A stretch of DNA of 64,000 nt from Asterella californica. Taxonomy: Eukaryota > Streptophyta > Marchantiopsida > Marchantiales > Aytoniaceae. The notes under the pieces are model-generated. The model saw only the letters and a program-made list of their open reading frames with translations, was not told where the DNA came from and ran no database searches. This document shows, one piece after another, positions 34,686 to 46,273 of this stretch. The stretch lies in the NCBI GenBank assembly GCA_036924285.1, contig JAYKYS010000006.1, positions 20,062,001-20,126,000 on the forward strand. The letters are read 5' to 3'. The translations under genes were made by a program, and so were the position numbers. Position 1 is the stretch's first letter. Each line of letters starts with the position of its first letter.

Positions 34686-35300
34686 GTGAGCGAATTCAAT
34701 GAACGCACCATCCAGAAGACATGGACAAAGCTTCTGCACTCAAATCCACAATCTATTCCCCGAGAAGAAGTCACAATGACATTGGGAAGCTCACTCCCTC
34801 TACTTCCTGCGTCTACTCCTCGACACACCAGTCTAGCTAACAGGACTGCACAAGGATGCCGTTCTCTATTCCTAGACTGTCCACTACTTCTACCTACATC
34901 TTCGAACCACTGCTGGTACGACTCTGCAGACCCCTCCGGTGTATTCCAAGACTATTCGTATGTTTCCAACAACGGGTGTAGTGCGAAGAACTACCTATCC
35001 TGTCTCTGCTCTAATGTGTCTCGCCTGCCTGCCCGTAGAATTGGTGTGTATGTTCAGTTGCTACAGAATTCTACAGAACTGGTAGAACTCTATCTCCTAC
35101 TCTGCTATCCTACTTATGTTGCTGCCGTGAGAACCAGGGGAGGCGACCACCAGGGAGAGAGAGGCGCTGACAGGAGGTTGTCACCTCACATGCAAGCGGT
35201 TCCCCTGCCTGAATTGGTCATCTGCCTTGTCCTTCCTACGCTACCTATGCTGCCACATGGTATCCTAACTAACATTACATGGAAAAACTGCCACCCTTAA
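34686..35300 (+). other. Antisense open frame in the B LTR (left copy)
   Basis: A plus-strand frame of about 204 codons runs opposite to the sense of B. It is Ser/Leu/Cys-rich with several N-x-S/T sites and no recognised domain. The right LTR keeps the same frame (47366-47974), and there it runs 29 codons further because the left copy has TAA where the right has TAT. The frame may be chance or an antisense gene; Tat-lineage elements such as Grande are known to carry antisense frames, but between pol and the LTR. Confidence 0.25.
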
Positions 35301-35401
35301 GATAGCATGTTCGATCTTACTATATTTGGAATTGTTAATGGAGTTACTAACTACTCAGATTGCACGGAGGCAACCTCTACCTGATCTGCCCTTATCGGAG
35401 C

Positions 35402-37710
35402 TCATAACGCGGCTTCTGATAGGCTAGAAAGCCCTGCAGTTACCTCGGGTGTCATTGAGGTGGCTTCCTCCTCATCGTCTCTTGCTGGCTCTGCTGTCGC
35501 TGCTGCTGCGTCTTCCTCGGCTTCGGCTTCTGCTTCGGAAGACAGAAGCGTCTTATGGGAAGCGGAGTCGACCGATGCTTCTTCCGTCTTCTGAGGCACG
35601 GGTGCGAGACTAGGGACCATGGGGACCTCATTGGGATCCGGGGAAGTCGCTTCCTCCATGCGGAATACCTGGGAAGACGGCTCGTCTTCCTGTCTTCCAG
35701 AAGACATCTTGTCTTCCGGGACGTCTTCTGGAGTCTTCTCGTCTTCCAACGCTGTCACCATCAAGTGCACAACGAGATCGAACTCCTCCTTCTTCATTCC
35801 GGATCCAGTCGAGGGTGCTGGAGCGTGGGAAGATGCGGTTGCAGGTGTCTGAAGCGAGGGAAGATCATAAAGTGTCTTCACTCCTTCTATCTGTCTATCC
35901 AAGTACCTGAACATGCTCTCCCGGCATTCCACCAACATCGCTTTGGACTCGCTGTCCAATCCTCTAGCTAAGGTAAGTAACTTCCTACCCGCGGTGTAGT
36001 TGAACTTCTTCCGAAGCGCTTCCACCGACTGTGCCAACATCTTCTGTGCACGGGCCTCTGCTGCTTCCTGCTGCGTCTTCTCAACTGCAGCTCGCGCTTC
36101 TGCGGCTTCTCGCTGCGTCTTCCATATGGTCTGCTCTTCTGCGAGGGCGGTGATCTTCTCCCGCACTCGGGTGACTTCCTGATTGCGCTGCTGTACCCGC
36201 GCTTACATCTCCTGATTGCTCTTCCGAAGCTGTACCAGCTCCTTGGCAGAAGCGGCTGCTTCCGTCTTGTATCTGGCTGCAAGCTTCTCCGTGGTGCGGA
36301 GACTAGCTTCCAGCGACTCCGTCTTCTTCTGGTCTTCCCCCTGTCGCAGCAAGGTGCGCAGGCCGAATCCAGGTTGTAAGGGCTTCTCCTGTGCCCTCGC
36401 CCTCTTCTCCAGCAACTCCATAGCTGGCTGGATCTCCTTCTGGAAGTAGGCACTGAACTCCTCCAGTCGTCTTCCTGCGGAAGACAAGTTCATCTCCACC
36501 ACTCGCTCCGCGGTGTCGACTTCGTCTTCCAGAGGCAAGGAAGCGTCTTCCACCACTACGGCCTTCATCTTCTGCACACGAGAAGAAGCTACTCTTCTCA
36601 TCTTCTGGGGTGGAAGACTCCTCATGGTAGGAGCGGCTCTCTTCTTTGCGCTTCCTCGCATCGCAGCAGGAGCGCCCATCCATCCTTCGTCTTCTGGAGT
36701 CTTCGGAAGACTCCCAGGCGTTGCAGAAGAAGTCTTCTGTTCTGATTGGGTAGTCAGCAGGTCTTCTTCCGAGTCGGACTCCGATCCTGAATGAATGAGG
36801 GAGATGGGTGTCCTCTGTACACTTCTGAGACCCATCTTCCTCAGTGGCGTGGCGTCTTCCGACCCACTACACTCATCTTCCCTCACCAGAAGCGTCTTCT
36901 GGTGAGAGCCGGGCCTCAGCTGTGGCATCAGAGTGGGAGGGGGCGTTGCTGCTGCCTCTCGGTCATCGTCTTCCGAGGTCTCCTCCTTCACCTCCTGTCG
37001 CTCCGTTGACCCATACACTGCCAGCTGATCTTCCCTAAGATCCCCCATGGCTACATACAAGTAGCAGAGGAAGGGCGTCAGGTGTCCTCCCGCCGGGGTA
37101 CCTAAGTATGCTAGCTCCGTCTGTACATAATTGTGGATGTACGCGCCCCAGTAGATGAGCACTCTGTCATCCCACAATGATTCCAGGAACTCCACGTCTT
37201 GATCTCCTAAGTACCTGGTCTTCTTGGGGAAAAGATGCAGAAACAACTTCGCCAGAAGTCGCTTCTTCGGCTCCCGGTAAGATTCGATCTTCCAACCGTT
37301 CCTCCCCTGCCTGTCTTCCACGAAAAGGCAAGTGGTGCTCCCAGGCACATGCCATGAACTCACAATCCTAGGCAAGATCTTCTTCTCGTACCAATATCCT
37401 CGGTTCTCGGACTCAGACCTGTGAAAAGTCCAGGAAGACGGTCTTCCCCGAGCTACTCCTGCCTTCGCAGGTACACGGTTACGCAGTGGTAACGCTGCCC
37501 ACACCTCCTCCAGAAGCCCTTGATCTGCGAGGTTCCAATCCCACAGGAAGAAGTCGAGACCCAACTCCTCGAGGAAAGGAGTGGCCTCGGCCAATTCAGC
37601 CACGGGTAACACCAAGCCTCGCGGATGCATCGACCTACCTGGAAGATCTGTTGCACTAAACCACAAGCACCTACTATGAGCTGAAGGCTCAGTTCTTCCC
37701 GAGTGCCCAC
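35402..37710 (-). pseudogene. LTR-encoded coiled-coil protein gene of element B (left copy)
   Basis: A sense-strand frame of about 755 codons within the LTR is broken only by a TAA at 36205-36203; upstream and downstream parts are in the same phase. A TAG near 37715 also blocks an earlier start, where the right LTR has TTG. The N-terminal globular part (about 37628-37020) has LEELGLDFFLWDW, KKILPRIVSSWHVPG and EPKKRLLAKLFLHLFPKK. A Ser/Glu-rich linker follows, then a long Glu/Lys/Ala coiled coil (about 36470-36010, with EAAEARA repeats) and an acidic tail. The C LTR encodes a related but shorter protein. It resembles no Gag or Pol domain I know. A regulatory or DNA-binding role is only a guess. 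Confidence 0.6.
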
Positions 37711-39382
37711 AGTCTAGCTTCTACTTCTCAGAAGACGAAACTAGTCTTCCAGAAGACAGCTACTCCGTCTTCCGGGATTCTAACAATACTTCCTAGATAG
37801 CTCTCGTCTTCCGAGCTATATCTAAACAATCCTATCTAAGCAAGGCCTCCCATGGATTACCAAGAAGACAATCCACCTTGCATTACTACCTACTTCCTAT
37901 CAGAAGATACAAGATTCGTGAAACATAAAGTGCGTGACAAGTTCAGAAGTCGGTTGCGGGCTCCTGCGGTGACAGTGGCCTCTGGGAAGACACTCGGGAC
38001 AGCTTCCGATTCAATGTCTTCTCGGAAGACTTCTCGAAGTCAGACTTCCCTTCACGGGTCTCACCTGTCTTCGTCTTCCTACGCGCAATCTATCTTCACA
38101 ACAGACTCAAGACAATTGCACTTTGTTCTTCTGACTTCTCACCTCTCATACGCACTCAGAAGAACCTTGCTGCTCGGTGGGAAGACATGACCCTCGACCA
38201 TTCTCTCCAGATTCTGCCAGCAAGTATTCTCACGACTCTCTTCTAAGTTCAGGAAGAAGAAGGAACGGCTGCTATGGATCGGACAGAAGAGACCCGAATG
38301 GACCCTCACGTCTTTTCGCTCATTTTGCCAGCCTTCTAGTCTTCTAGTCTCTCTAGGAAGATGGGGAGTTGAGAAGCTTGGAAGACCGGGAGGCACAAGC
38401 CTACTTCCCGACTTCCAACTTCTCGAAATAACAAAACAACTCACCACACCACTCAGGATTCGTACCAAGCCTCTCTTAACACAAAGCAACACAAAGCCAC
38501 TCTTGATACGAATTGTGTTCAGTCGACTTCCGAAGGCAGTCAAGTTTAAGAAGCGTCTTCCGAAGATGTTCCCATCTTCCGAATCGTCTTCTGTTCCAAG
38601 TTTCGGGGGTAGAGAGGTAGTAGGGTAGAGAAATTGATAGCTGGGATCTCCAGTTTGAGGGCTAGGACTAGGGAAGCTCGAATTGAGCTCGGGAAGAAGC
38701 AAGGAGATGGCTGACAGAAATTGGGTAGCGCTTCCGCGCCCAATGTCTCAATGTCTCAATAGGAAAGATGGGGGGTGGGGGTAATCGATCAAGCTGCCTG
38801 CACACAACCAAGGAAGCGCGGGGAATACCAGGAAAAGGCGAGAAGAAGTGGGAAGGGGAAAGAACATGGGAAAGAACCTCTACAGTCTTCTTCGGCTCCC
38901 CGAGCTGTCTTCGACCTCCGCGCGCTTCTGGCTCTTGTCCTAGCTCCAATGCTACTCCTCCCGACTGCGCCTGCTGTCAATTTCTGGTCACGCCTCGATT
39001 CCACCTTCAATTCTACTTGCTACTCTCCAATGTCAGCTTCTCGGGAGCTCACAGAAACGCCTTCGCTCTTTTGCCTTCTGTGCCCCAGCAATTTGGTCTC
39101 GCCCTTTGCCTAGCTGCCAACTGATTCTCTCCTACCTCGATGTCCTCACTCTATTCCTCTCTCAAAGCTAACTCGCGAAGCTCACTATCTCCAATCGATC
39201 TTCTCAAGCGCTGTGCTGCGAGAAGTTGGAATGTGCCTAATGTGCTTCCTTACGCATCTTCCCCGCAGATTAGGGATTTTCGACCTTAGGTGTCTTCCTG
39301 ACCTACCTACCTATTCGGTGCACCCCAGTAGGTACACCTACTGTCTTACCCGAAAACTCGTGGTTGGGCCTTCGCGGTCGCT

Positions 39383-39547
39383 GTCTTCTGGAAGACAGGT
39401 GTCTTCCGCCGTCTTCTCATCTTCCGCCGTCTTCCCGTCTTCTGAAGACGCAACTGAGAAGACGTTGTTCCGAAGACGGTCGTCTTCCGAAGAAGTCAAC
39501 TTCTTATTACAAACAGCTCTTAAGATCATCTTCCTGTTAAGGAAGAC
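39383..39547. repeat. Dense GAAGAC/GTCTTC cluster at the start of the B LTR
   Basis: Eleven GAAGAC or GTCTTC hexamers lie in 165 bp, starting at 39383, 39391, 39401, 39411, 39429, 39437, 39444, 39458, 39472, 39482 and 39542. Chance would give about 0.1. Some are arranged as inverted pairs (TGTCTTCTGGAAGACA). The cluster lies 100-260 bp inside the 5' end of the LTR in the sense of B, a U3-like position. The right LTR has the same 11 sites (60343-60507). Confidence 0.9.
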
Positions 39548-39709
39548 GTAACCTTAAGTAACAACGCTTCTTCAGTTATACAAACAAGTTATTATTCTTA
39601 AAAATTTCAAAAATTCGTGCATCCTGTAATATGTGGGCACCACATACGCCCACCCTCACATGTTTGCGTTCCCGCAAACATCAGTGGTTTCTGCACTTCT
39701 GTTTTACGT

Positions 39710-40630
39710 CTAGTACTTCTTGACGCGCCACCCATTAACACGAGTGGTCATCAGTGTACCGTCCAACTCTTCCAACTGCAAGGAGCCATTGTCGAAGACC
39801 TCCAAGACACGGTAAGGACCCATCCAGCGAAGATGAAGTTTCCCGAGGAACTTAATATGTCGATTGTCGTAGAGAAGAACCAAGTCCCCATCCACAACAG
39901 TCACCTTCCTCAAGTTGCTATCGTAGTTTACCTTACGTTGCGCTTGTACCTCGTACGTCTTCTCCAAAGCTGCATTCCTGTCTTCTTCAAACTCTACGAA
40001 ATTCAAAAGACGCTGCTCCTGGCTCTCTTCTTCTCCCATACGTTCGGATACGGGTAACCGGTATGTCGGGACCTCTAACTCAATGGGCACAATAGGTGTC
40101 ATGTCGTAAGTTAGGTAGAAAGGCGTCTTCTGGGTTGTGACCTTAGGTGAAATCCTGAAAGCCCACAACACAGATGGCAGTTTCGTGTCCCAGTCATACG
40201 TATGGTTAACAGTTACCTTGTTCAGGATGTTACACAGAAGACCGTTCGACTTTTCCGTCAGCCCATTCGCTTTCGGGTTGTATGGCGTCGTCTTCCGATG
40301 CTTAATCCTGAAGTATTGGGTCAGGAGGGAGATAGTCTCATTTAAGAAATGAGTACCCCTATCTGATACCAATTCCAGCGGACATCCGTACCTAGTAATG
40401 ATGTTATGCCAAAGGAACCTCGCTACTACTGCGGCATCGTTCTTTCTCGTGGCCTCGCCTTCTACCATCTTGGTAGCATAATCGGTAGCTATTAAGATGT
40501 ACCGTGCTCGTGTCCTCCTTGCCACCGGAGCGATAGGACCTACAAAGTCGATCCCCCACTTTTCGAACGGAGCAAGCGGAAGAATGGGAGTAAGAGGCCA
40601 CCTTGTTGTAGCGGTAGGTCTTCCCACCCT
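39710..40630 (-). pseudogene. pol: Element B integrase, catalytic core and C-terminus
   Basis: Open frame of about 306 codons. The core has D in GIDFVGPI, D in VSDRGTHF and E in NGLTEKSNG, the D,D-E triad of Ty3/gypsy integrases. A C-terminal domain with LHLRWMGPYRV follows, and the protein ends without a chromodomain, consistent with the Tat/Athila side of the family. The frame continues in phase from the upstream block across a TAG at 40633-40631, a nonsense change right after the CDAC zinc motif. Confidence 0.9.
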
Positions 40631-41345
40631 CTAGCATGCGTCGCACTTCCTGATCTCCTGAAAAGTGTCTCGATACATAGTTGGCCACCAGTATCCGGCG
40701 TCTAGCATCTTCTTCACTGTGGTCTTCAGCCCGTAGTGACCCCCAACATCTTCGTAGTGAAGACATGTGATCACTGATTTTATCTCTGACGGCTCGAGAC
40801 ATCTTCTCAGCTTCTCGTCATGTCCCTTCCGAAACAGGATACCCTGGAAGATGGCGTAAGGTCTTGCCTTGTGTAAGAAGACAGCCTTCTGCTCCGCATC
40901 CAATCCCTCGGGGTACTGTTGGTCTTCCAAGAACTTCCTTAAGTCCTTGAAGATCGATTCTTCTGTGGAAGTCGCAAAGACTGGATCAGAAGATCTAGTC
41001 TCGTCTTCTGGGAAGTAGGCGGTACGCCCCCCCTCAGATGAAAGTGTCTCTGCGACTGAAAACAACTTCTCGTCCGGAAACTCGTCTTCCACTTCATCTT
41101 CTCGTCGTTCTGTCTCCAATCTGGATAGGTAGTCAGCATTAACATGCTGTCTTCCGGGCCTGTACTCAACTGTGTAAGTGAATTCCTGGAGTAGGAGAAT
41201 CCACCTAGCTATCCTACCAGACAAATCTGCTTTCTTTACAAGATGTTTCAAAGAGAAGTGATCCACACAGAAGAGAAACGGGTTTGCTAGAAGATAGTGT
41301 CTAAACTTCCTACATGAGTAAATCATGCCAAGACACTCCCTTTTC
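40631..41345 (-). pseudogene. pol: Element B RNase H and integrase zinc domain
   Basis: Contains ECLGMIYSCRKFRHYL and VNADYLSRLE of RNase H, an acidic spacer with repeated PEDE-like residues encoded by GAAGAC motifs, and the integrase zinc region (HYEDVGGHYG ... KCDAC). It is joined out of frame to the RT block by a one-base indel near 41340, and is cut by the TAG at 40631. Frame upstream of about 41345 is a shadow of the RT-RNase H frame. Confidence 0.88.
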
Positions 41346-42563
41346 AGTTGTCGAGTACTTCTTCTCTGCATCACTGAGTTGTCTTCCCGCATAGTAGATG
41401 GGATAATCCTTCTTCTCCTCATCTTTCTGACTCAACACCACCCCTATGACGAAAGCAGAAACATCCACATAAATGTGGAAGACTCTTTCCCAATCAGGTG
41501 GCCGTAGGATAGGGGATTCCGACAGAAGCCTCTTCATTTCTTTGAATGCTTCCTGCTGCTCAGAAGACCAAACGTATGGTTCGTCCTTCTTCAGCAACTT
41601 AGTGAGTCTTCCTGCTACCTCTGCGTACCTGTCAATAAACCTCCTGTAGTATCCTACGTTGCCAAGGAAGCTTCTCAACTGTGTTAGGTTAGCAGGTGGG
41701 TGGAGTTTCATGATGACTTCCACCTTAGCACAGTCGACTTTTATACCTCTTCCGGAAATCCTATGTCCTAGCAAGATCCCCTCTGACATACCAAAGAAGC
41801 ACTTCTCAGGGTGAAGAGCCAAACGATGTTCTCTACCCTTCAGAAAACACTTCCTTAGAAATATCAAGTGGTCTTCTTTCGACCCAAACACACAGAAATC
41901 ATCCAAGAAGATCTCCATAAAGGTGCGAAGATACTCCTTGAAGATTGTAATCATCAACCTCTGGAATGTGGCGGGTGCGTTGCATAAACCAAACGGCATT
42001 TGATTGTACGCGTACGTGCCCCAATCAGTGGTGAAAGTGATTTTCGACTTGTCTTCTTCCCTGATTGAAACTTGGTTGTACCCAGAATACCCATCCAGGA
42101 AGCTGTAGAACTCATGCCCTGCCACCTGGTCTAACACAGAGTCGGTGAATGGTAAAGGGTGATGATCCTTCTTCGTGGCCAAGTTCAGCTTCCAGAAGTC
42201 CTGACACACTCGGATCTTCCCTGTCTGCTTCTTCGGCACGATGACAATAGGAGCTACCCACTCACTGCTAAGTACTGGGAAGATGACTCCTGTCTTCAGG
42301 TATTGGTCAATCTGGTCCTTCACCAGAAGCGAGTACTTGGGGTTGAGCCGATACTGCCTCTGCCGTGCAGGAACAACGCCCTCCAGCAAGTCAATGCGAT
42401 CCTCTCCCAACTCTCGAGGTATGCCCTTCATGTCTTCTATGGTCCATGCGAAGACATCTTGGAACTCCGTTAGAAGTTCTCGAAAGTCTTCCAACTGCTG
42501 GCCCTCGATCACCTTGGAAAGCTTCAGCTTCTTAGAGATCATCCGGGTTAGAGCAACCTCCAT
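41310..42563 (-). pseudogene. pol: Element B reverse transcriptase and RNase H start
   Basis: Typical Tat/Athila RT. FAWTIEDMKGI and RQRQYRLNPKY mark the N-terminus. PIVIVPKK and RVCQDFWKLN follow, then FLDGYSGYNQV and MPFGLCNAPATFQR, with the catalytic FLDD in MEIFLDDF. RSFLGNVGYYRRFI and the RNase H start (YVDVSAFVIG, PIYYAGRQL) follow. The frame leaves phase near 41340. An in-frame TAA (42569-42567) separates it from the upstream protease-linker frame, at the same place as the TAG of element C. Confidence 0.93.
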
Positions 42564-42584
42564 CTCTTAGAGATCATCCGGGTT
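42531..42584 (-). repeat. Short direct duplication at the protease-RT border of B
   Basis: CTTAGAGATCATCCGGGTT occurs at 42531-42549 and 42566-42584, 35 bases apart (not a multiple of three). The duplication straddles the TAA between the protease-linker and RT frames, so it may itself have created or altered the break. Confidence 0.85.
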
Positions 42585-42944
42585 TACCATTCCTTCAGTG
42601 TGATTGTACTCACTGGCATCAAAGTATTCCGGTTTGGGAGCTTCTTCTGGTTCAGATTCGTCTTCTGGAAGACCAACTGTCGGATCTTCCGAAGGGAAGA
42701 CGGTATTCTCGTCTTCTGGAAGCTCTTCTTCCGCAATCTCGTAGCACTCAATGTATCCACAGACCACATCTTCCACGTTCTCTGCTACTTCTGTAGTACA
42801 CACGTTATTCACCATAAACTCATTATACCGTTCATCACTGTCAGAAGACGCAGCCGAGTCCTCTGAAGTGTACCCCTCCGTTGTAAAAGGAGTTTCACCT
42901 TGGTGTCCAATCTTGATCCAAGGGTGAGACCTTAGCCTTCTCAC
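42567..42944 (-). pseudogene. Element B acidic linker between protease and RT
   Basis: Begins near GHQGETPFTTEGYTS and runs through an acidic segment with repeated PEDE units to a TAA. The C equivalent is THQGETESTDEGYTS. It is out of frame with the protease block (42895-43161) through an indel near 42930. Confidence 0.8.
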
Positions 42945-43189
42945 CGGGCTTGGGTATAGGATTGGGAAATCTCAAACGATGTCTGCTCCAGTCGGTATTT
43001 ACATTTGCAGCATACAGCCATGGTCTTCCTATCAACACTTGATATCCAACCTTAGCTACAGGTCGCAAAATGATGTAAGTGAGGTAAAAAGATACTCCAC
43101 CAATTACCGTCAAGACATCTTTCAGTTGCCCCAAAGGCCGTCTTCTGGTCTGGTCCGCCATTCTGAGGATTCTCGGAGTAGGCTGGAAC

Positions 43190-45511
43190 TCAGTGAAGCC
43201 TAGGGCATTGCGCCGTTTCTTCAGTCATGATGTTAACTCCGGAGCCGGAATCAATGGGTACCTTCTTCAGAAGACAGCCATGGATCTCCATATCAAGTTC
43301 TGGGGCTCCCAAGTCCTCATGCTCTATCCTTAGGATCGGGGTGCTCTTAGGAAGTTTAGCTGTCCTCCTCTTCCTCGATCCTCGAAGCACAGATTGTAAC
43401 AACTTCCTGTAACCAGCATTGTCATCCAGCAGCTGTTGGAAGGTTACATCCGCCTTCTGATTCCACAAGTCTCGCAAGAAGTCGTAAGGAGATCTTTTCA
43501 GAAGAGTGACTGGTGTTTCCAACAGAGAAGATGCAGTAGCTGCTTCCTTGGGTGGAAGACCAGAAGAGTGTCTTCCCTCGACTGGGGGCTGTTCTCGTGA
43601 GACAGGTATTGCCGTAGTCGGTGTAGGAAGTTGCTGTACTATCTTCCGTCTCTTCTCCAGCTCTTCTTGCATGATCGCTTCAACCTCTTGTCTAATGTCA
43701 GGAGCAAAGTACTTCGGATCTTCTCGATCGTAAGTAGGAGAAGACGGCCGCTCAGGAGAAGATGACCTCTCCTTTCGCTGCTTCTTCTTCTTGACGTCCT
43801 TCTGACGAGATTCTGACTTCCCTTTGCTTCTGGTACTTACCTTGAACACAGCTTCATCCAAGACTTCCTCCGGAGGCCAACTATCTGAATTCGGGTCAGG
43901 ATTCCAAACAGTACCATCCGTCAAAGTGAAAGATGACGCTTCTTCAGGTGTCTCCATCTTCTGAGCTGCAGTCGTCTTCTGCAGCTGAGGTTCCTTTCCT
44001 TCTCGCTTCCCGGGGTCTGGTTCGTCTTCCTCGATATGGAGACAATCCATACAATCCCCAGGATCTTCTTCTTCTACTGTGATGTGCTGTACCACTGCTA
44101 ACTCGAGCTTAGAAGTTGATGCTGCTTCTGCAGGAGGCGTGGTATATGCAAATCTCACCATTTGTCGTGGTCGTAAGGTCTGAGGACAATTCCCTGTGAA
44201 ATGACCGGCTTCCTTACAGTTCCCACACAAGGGCACTTGCCCAATCTGTCTTCTCGGGTGAGGACAGATGGACCACCAGTGTCCTGTCTCTCCACAATTA
44301 TTGCACGCTCCAAGAAGAGGGTTGAGAGGTCGTTGTGATGAAGAAGGCTGCCAGGGCGTCCTGGTCTGTACATTGCTAGCTCTATCCCTCGGTACATAAC
44401 GATTATATTGGGCGGGAGGCGTAGGAGTGAAGGGTTGTATCGTCTCGATCCTATAGCAAGTTTCCCCACTGGGATCGTGTAGATATCCCTCATCGTCTTC
44501 TTCCCATCCTGCCCAGTTGACAGCTTGGTCCTGCGTACACTGATCTCTGGTGTGTCCAGAAGAGTTACAAAGGTTGCACCAAAGGTTTGGCCGGGAAGCC
44601 GTAGGCTGCTTCCGCTTGTCCTTCTGGTTCAGAAGATGAACTTTCAGGTCGGCAAACTGCTTCAGAACCTCATCGATGCGGGGATCAGGTGCAGATTGAA
44701 TGATCTGAGTTTGAGGCATCTTCTGCACAACTTCCTCCCTTGCTCGCGTCTTCTCCTTCTTCTTCTTCCGCGTCTTGTTCTCTTGTTCAGATTCGGATTC
44801 TGAACTTTCGACAGTAGACTCTTCAGAAGTAGAGGCTGCTTCCGAATCACTGTTATCAGTTTCAGTGGACTTGGACTTCTTCTTGGACTTCCGAGAAGAC
44901 TTCTTCGACTTCTTGGACTTCTTCGAGATCTTCTCTTTGTCTTTCGTCATATTCCGACTGATGCTCGAGGTTTCATACTGCTCGGCATGCTTCTGTATCT
45001 CCGCTAAATCATCACCTCCTCCTCTTTTGCAGTACAATTCCATGTCCTGAGACAATCCTCCCAAGTACCAGTCCACAGCTTGCTGAGCACAGTAGCCGGG
45101 TCTTCCTTGGTTCTGAGGGATGTGATCCAAGAGATCTTCAAACCTCTCGGTGTAATCCCGCAGTGTCTCTTTCTTCTTCCGTTCGAGTCTCTGAAATTCT
45201 ATGAGGGTCATACGATCGTAGCCCACTCCTCTGAACCTCTTCAGAAAAGCTGCCTTCAGAGTAGCCCAAGCGGTCATTATTACACCATCATCCAACGTTT
45301 TACTCATCCACTTCCTTCCTTTCCCTACGATCAAACTGGGAAATACACGGAGTCTGTCAACATCAGCGTCTTCCTTGTTAGATCGAGAGATGGTCTCGAA
45401 CATGGTGATGAAGTCGTCCGCGTCAGCATCATCGTCGTACGGATGGTACTTCTGCCGAGTGTGGGAAGCCATGGACGGCCGGCTGGTGCGACTGTCAACG
45501 GTCTTCTTTCC
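43190..45511 (-). pseudogene. gag: Element B Gag with N-terminal half of protease
   Basis: A long frame of about 770 codons. The capsid-like domain includes DADADDFITMFETISRSNKED and WATLKAAFLKRFRGVGYDR. A Lys/Ser/Glu-rich region follows, then three CCHC zinc knuckles (CNLCNSSGHTRDQC, CNNCGETGHWWSIC, CGNCKEAGHFTGNC), an acidic-basic linker and the protease start with the catalytic VPIDSGSGVNIM near 43255. A one-base indel near 43205 stops the protease; its remainder (ADQTRRRPLG ... IGRPWLY) is open in another frame at 43161-42895. Upstream, the phase changes near 45510 to reach the N-terminal block. Confidence 0.9.
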
Positions 45512-45930
45512 TCAGGTCCAGGTGGTGGAGATGGTCTTCTCGAAGGTCCAAGCCTGTCTGAATCACGAAGATCGTCTTCTGAGTCAGAGCTACTGTCACT
45601 GCTACCTTCCGAGACGTCTGGAACAATCTCCTCCAGTCTTCCCTCACCTTGAGAAGCTTCTTCCGCACTTGGGAAGACGTCTTCCGAGTAACCAATACCA
45701 AAATCTATTTTAAACACGTGGTCACCCGGTTGGCTTCTGTCTTCGTCAAAGATTATGCTCGAGATGGAAGGCTCTTCCAACTCTACCGATCGGATCTTCC
45801 TGAGCTCTTCTTCTTTCCTTTGGTGTCTCAGGGATATCCGCTGCTCTCTAGAAGCGGTTCTCTGGGGTGAGTTTACCCACTCAGGATCTTTACCCGTGCG
45901 TCTTCTGCTTCTTCCTCCGGTCGGAGGCAT
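45512..45930 (-). pseudogene. gag: Element B Gag N-terminal block
   Basis: Starts at ATG 45930 (MPPTGGRSRRRTGKDP), Arg/Glu-rich then Ser/Asp-rich, matching in character and position the N-terminus of C Gag. A one-base frame change near 45510 separates it from the main Gag frame. A further open frame at 45890-46180 lies in the leader and is probably not coding. Confidence 0.65.
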
Positions 45931-46273
45931 CCACCAGAGTACTGAGAACCGATGTCTCTATTCTTCTACCCCTAGATCCGGAAGACCAGATGACTGAACA
46001 ACCGATCCTAGGTTCAGAACGTCTTCTTCTCCTGCGTCTTGTTGCACTCACTGCAATCTTCCAAGATCGAGTCTTCCAAGAAGCTCTTGGAAGCAGGGAA
46101 GCGGCTTCTTCCAACTCTCCCTGAGGTATCTTATCAGCTTCTGGTTGCGGCTCCTGTCTTCTAGCAAGATAGAGTCCCACAACACATTCAACTACAATCG
46201 AAGTTAGTTCGAAATGAACCTAACTAATGACACACAGATCCAGGAAGCTTAGAACAGAAGTTACTAAGATGAA

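Larger units (their letters stand above)
33737..39644 (-). repeat. 3' LTR of element B (5908 bp, complete)
   Basis: Read on the minus strand it starts TGTGGTGCCCAC at 39644 and ends ACTACA at 33737. It contains the LTR gene (35402-37710), an antisense open frame (34686-35300) and many GAAGAC/GTCTTC motifs. Purine-rich TGTGAGGGTGGGCGTA just inside the internal region (39660-39645) is the likely polypurine tract. It lacks a 17-nt stretch near 33785 that the right LTR has. Confidence 0.92.

Noticed and set aside
38768..39124. Plus-strand frames in the B LTR (38768-39124, 39213-39551, and right-copy partners)
   Set aside because: Overlap one another in different frames, no protein features, explained by repeated GAAGAC/CTTC composition.
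39710..40627. Chromodomain at the integrase end of B or A
   Set aside because: C-termini end shortly after the GPY-type region without aromatic-cage residues of a chromodomain.
45080..45652. 190-codon plus-strand frame opposite B gag
   Set aside because: Exact antisense shadow of the Gag coding region with biased composition.
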